A stretch of DNA of 6,870 nucleotides from positions 1 to 6,870 of the forward strand of contig JAFGIH010000758.1 of NCBI GenBank assembly GCA_016929985.1, read 5' to 3'. Positions 6,198 to 6,870 of this stretch are shown here, in pieces (the first letter of the stretch is position 1; every line of letters starts with the position of its first letter). A model generated the notes under the pieces. That model made no database searches and had not been told where the DNA came from. It worked only from the letters and a program-made list of their open reading frames with translations. The translations under genes and the position numbers were made by a program. This stretch comes from Thermoleophilia bacterium (GTDB taxonomy: Bacteria > Actinomycetota > Thermoleophilia > RBG-16-64-13).

Positions 6198-6202
6198 TGC
6201 CC

Positions 6203-6252
6203 ACTATAAAACCCCTATGGTAGTGTAGTCAAGAAGTTATTTAGACTAAACT
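6203..6252 (-). promoter_or_regulatory. dctPQM promoter with shared operator motif
   Basis: This is the best promoter of the window: on the minus strand, -35 TTGACT (6227-6232) and -10 TATAGT (6203-6208), each five of six consensus bases, are 18 bp apart. The motif AGTTTAGTCTAAATAACTTC (6252 down to 6233) abuts the -35 and contains a perfect 11-bp dyad, TTTAG-A-CTAAA (6240-6250 as read on the plus strand), with outer arms AGTT and AACT. The predicted start point is near 6196. Confidence 0.75.
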
Positions 6253-6489
6253 ACCTACTTTGGGATTGGCTGCGGAGCCGCATGTGACACGGTATCGAGC
6301 AGGGTTCGATCCTTGTGCACGCATGATTTGACCAGGGTCCCCCCGGATCCCTGATCGGTGGCTCCGGCGGGGTCGGGGGGATCAGTCGCCGGGGTCTCGG
6401 ACGACTGACCCATCCGGGGCAAGACTCCGCCTCACCCCCCTGCGCGGCCACCCAGCGGTGGCCGGCATATGTGCCTCCGTGGCCTGAGG
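6253..6489. terminator. Non-coding gap with hairpins after the cycloisomerase gene
   Basis: No gene is supported here. Two GC-rich hairpins lie downstream of the minus-strand stop codon at 6490: CGGCCACC (6445-6452) with GGTGGCCG (6457-6464) around a 4-nt loop, and TCAGTCG (6382-6388) with CGACTGA (6402-6408). CTGATC (6351-6356) can also pair with GATCAG (6380-6385). None is followed by a T-run on the minus strand. They may slow or end transcription from the right-hand gene before the dctP promoter; this is the least certain regulatory call in the window. Confidence 0.35.
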
Positions 6490-6870
6490 CTACTTGCCGA
6501 TGACCACCGGCTGTTTGCCGGGGGTGGCGAGCTTCTTGACAGAAGCCTCGTCGAGCTCAACACCCAGCCCCACACCATCGGGCGGGTACAGGAACCCCTT
6601 TTCGTAGCGGGGAGGCTTCTTGGCCAGATCGTTCTCGATGGGTCCACTGACCGTGTCGTAGATGTTGTAGAGGTTCAGAGGGCCGATGGCTTCCTGCTCT
6701 ATCTTGCCCAACCAGGCAGTCGCGCCCAGGAAGGCCGCCTCGGCCGCACTGCCCAGACCGGAGTTGACCATACACCCGCACATCACCGGCAGGTTGGCGG
6801 CCTGCGCCACCGATACCCACCGCCTCGACTTGAGGATCCCGCCGGCCTTGGGGACCTTGAGGAAGAAGCC
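6490..6870 (-). CDS. Muconate cycloisomerase-like enolase-superfamily enzyme, 3' part
   Basis: Only the last 126 residues are inside the window; the gene begins beyond the right edge and stops at TAG 6490-6492. The fragment is the C-terminal half of the barrel and the closing segment of a mandelate racemase / muconate lactonizing enzyme family protein. FFLKVPKAGGI (fragment residues 2-12) matches the strand carrying the second catalytic Lys (Lys5 here) followed by the GG turn. AQAANLPVMCGCMVNSGLGS (22-41) is the conserved next strand and loop. EQEAIGPL (58-65) corresponds to the Glu-x-x-Gly-Pro segment of muconate cycloisomerases, and GVGLGVELDEASVKKL is the usual family end. Such enzymes abstract a proton next to a carboxylate and cycloisomerise, racemise or dehydrate acids, using Mg or Mn. 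The metal ligands and first Lys are outside the window, so the exact reaction is open. It lies upstream of dctP on the same strand, 258 nt from the dctP -35 box. Confidence 0.88.
   Translation of the reverse strand, partial: GFFLKVPKAGGILKSRRWVSVAQAANLPVMCGCMVNSGLGSAAEAAFLGATAWLGKIEQEAIGPLNLYNIYDTVSGPIENDLAKKPPRYEKGFLYPPDGVGLGVELDEASVKKLATPGKQPVVIGK

Noticed and set aside
6262..6335. tRNA-like stretch around GGTTCGATCC at 6303-6312
   Set aside because: The T-loop-like sequence is present but the flanking bases do not form a T-stem, and no acceptor stem or anticodon arm can be drawn.
6251..6451. Minus-strand frame of 66 codons in the gap before dctP
   Set aside because: Pro/Arg/Ser-rich translation, no good start, and it spans hairpins and ends beside the dctP operator.

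Overview
The window is a GC-rich bacterial segment, probably from a monoderm. The TRAP binding protein is a lipoprotein (lipobox LVAC, then an Asp/Gly/Thr linker), Shine-Dalgarno sites are strong, and dctQ starts with GTG. The linker resembles those of actinobacterial lipoproteins, but the taxon is an inference and Chloroflexota or Bacillota cannot be excluded. The content is a small-molecule uptake and catabolism locus. I see no mobile element, CRISPR array, tRNA or rRNA.

Layout. At the left edge (1-504) are a doubtful 66-codon reading frame on the minus strand and a well-formed leftward promoter. Next is a cyclase-family metal hydrolase (505-1167, minus). A 356-bp divergent control region separates it from a plus-strand pair with a 4-base overlap: a MarR-type regulator (1524-2129) and a short-chain dehydrogenase/reductase (2126-2920). 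Convergent to these lies a complete tripartite TRAP transporter operon on the minus strand, transcribed in the order dctP (4930-6000), dctQ (4330-4866), dctM (2993-4300). At the right edge is the 3' part of a muconate-cycloisomerase-like enolase-superfamily enzyme (6490-6870, minus).

How it fits together. DctP captures a substrate outside the membrane and DctQM imports it with a sodium gradient. The cycloisomerase-like enzyme, the cyclase-family hydrolase and the dehydrogenase are candidates for its breakdown. Substrate and reaction order cannot be read from the sequence. The MarR protein is the obvious local regulator.

The main discovery is a shared regulatory element. Three minus-strand promoters (left edge, cyclase, dctPQM) have the same build: a 20-bp AT-rich motif directly abutting a TTGAC(T/G) -35 box, an 18-bp spacer and a TAT(A/G)(G/T)T -10 box. 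A fourth copy of the motif faces the other way in front of the MarR gene. This looks like a self-contained local regulon. Also notable are a perfect 17-bp hairpin between dctP and dctQ that reaches the dctQ Shine-Dalgarno, a DctP with Gln where the usual substrate-clamping Arg is expected, and a roughly 195-nt leader upstream of dctP.
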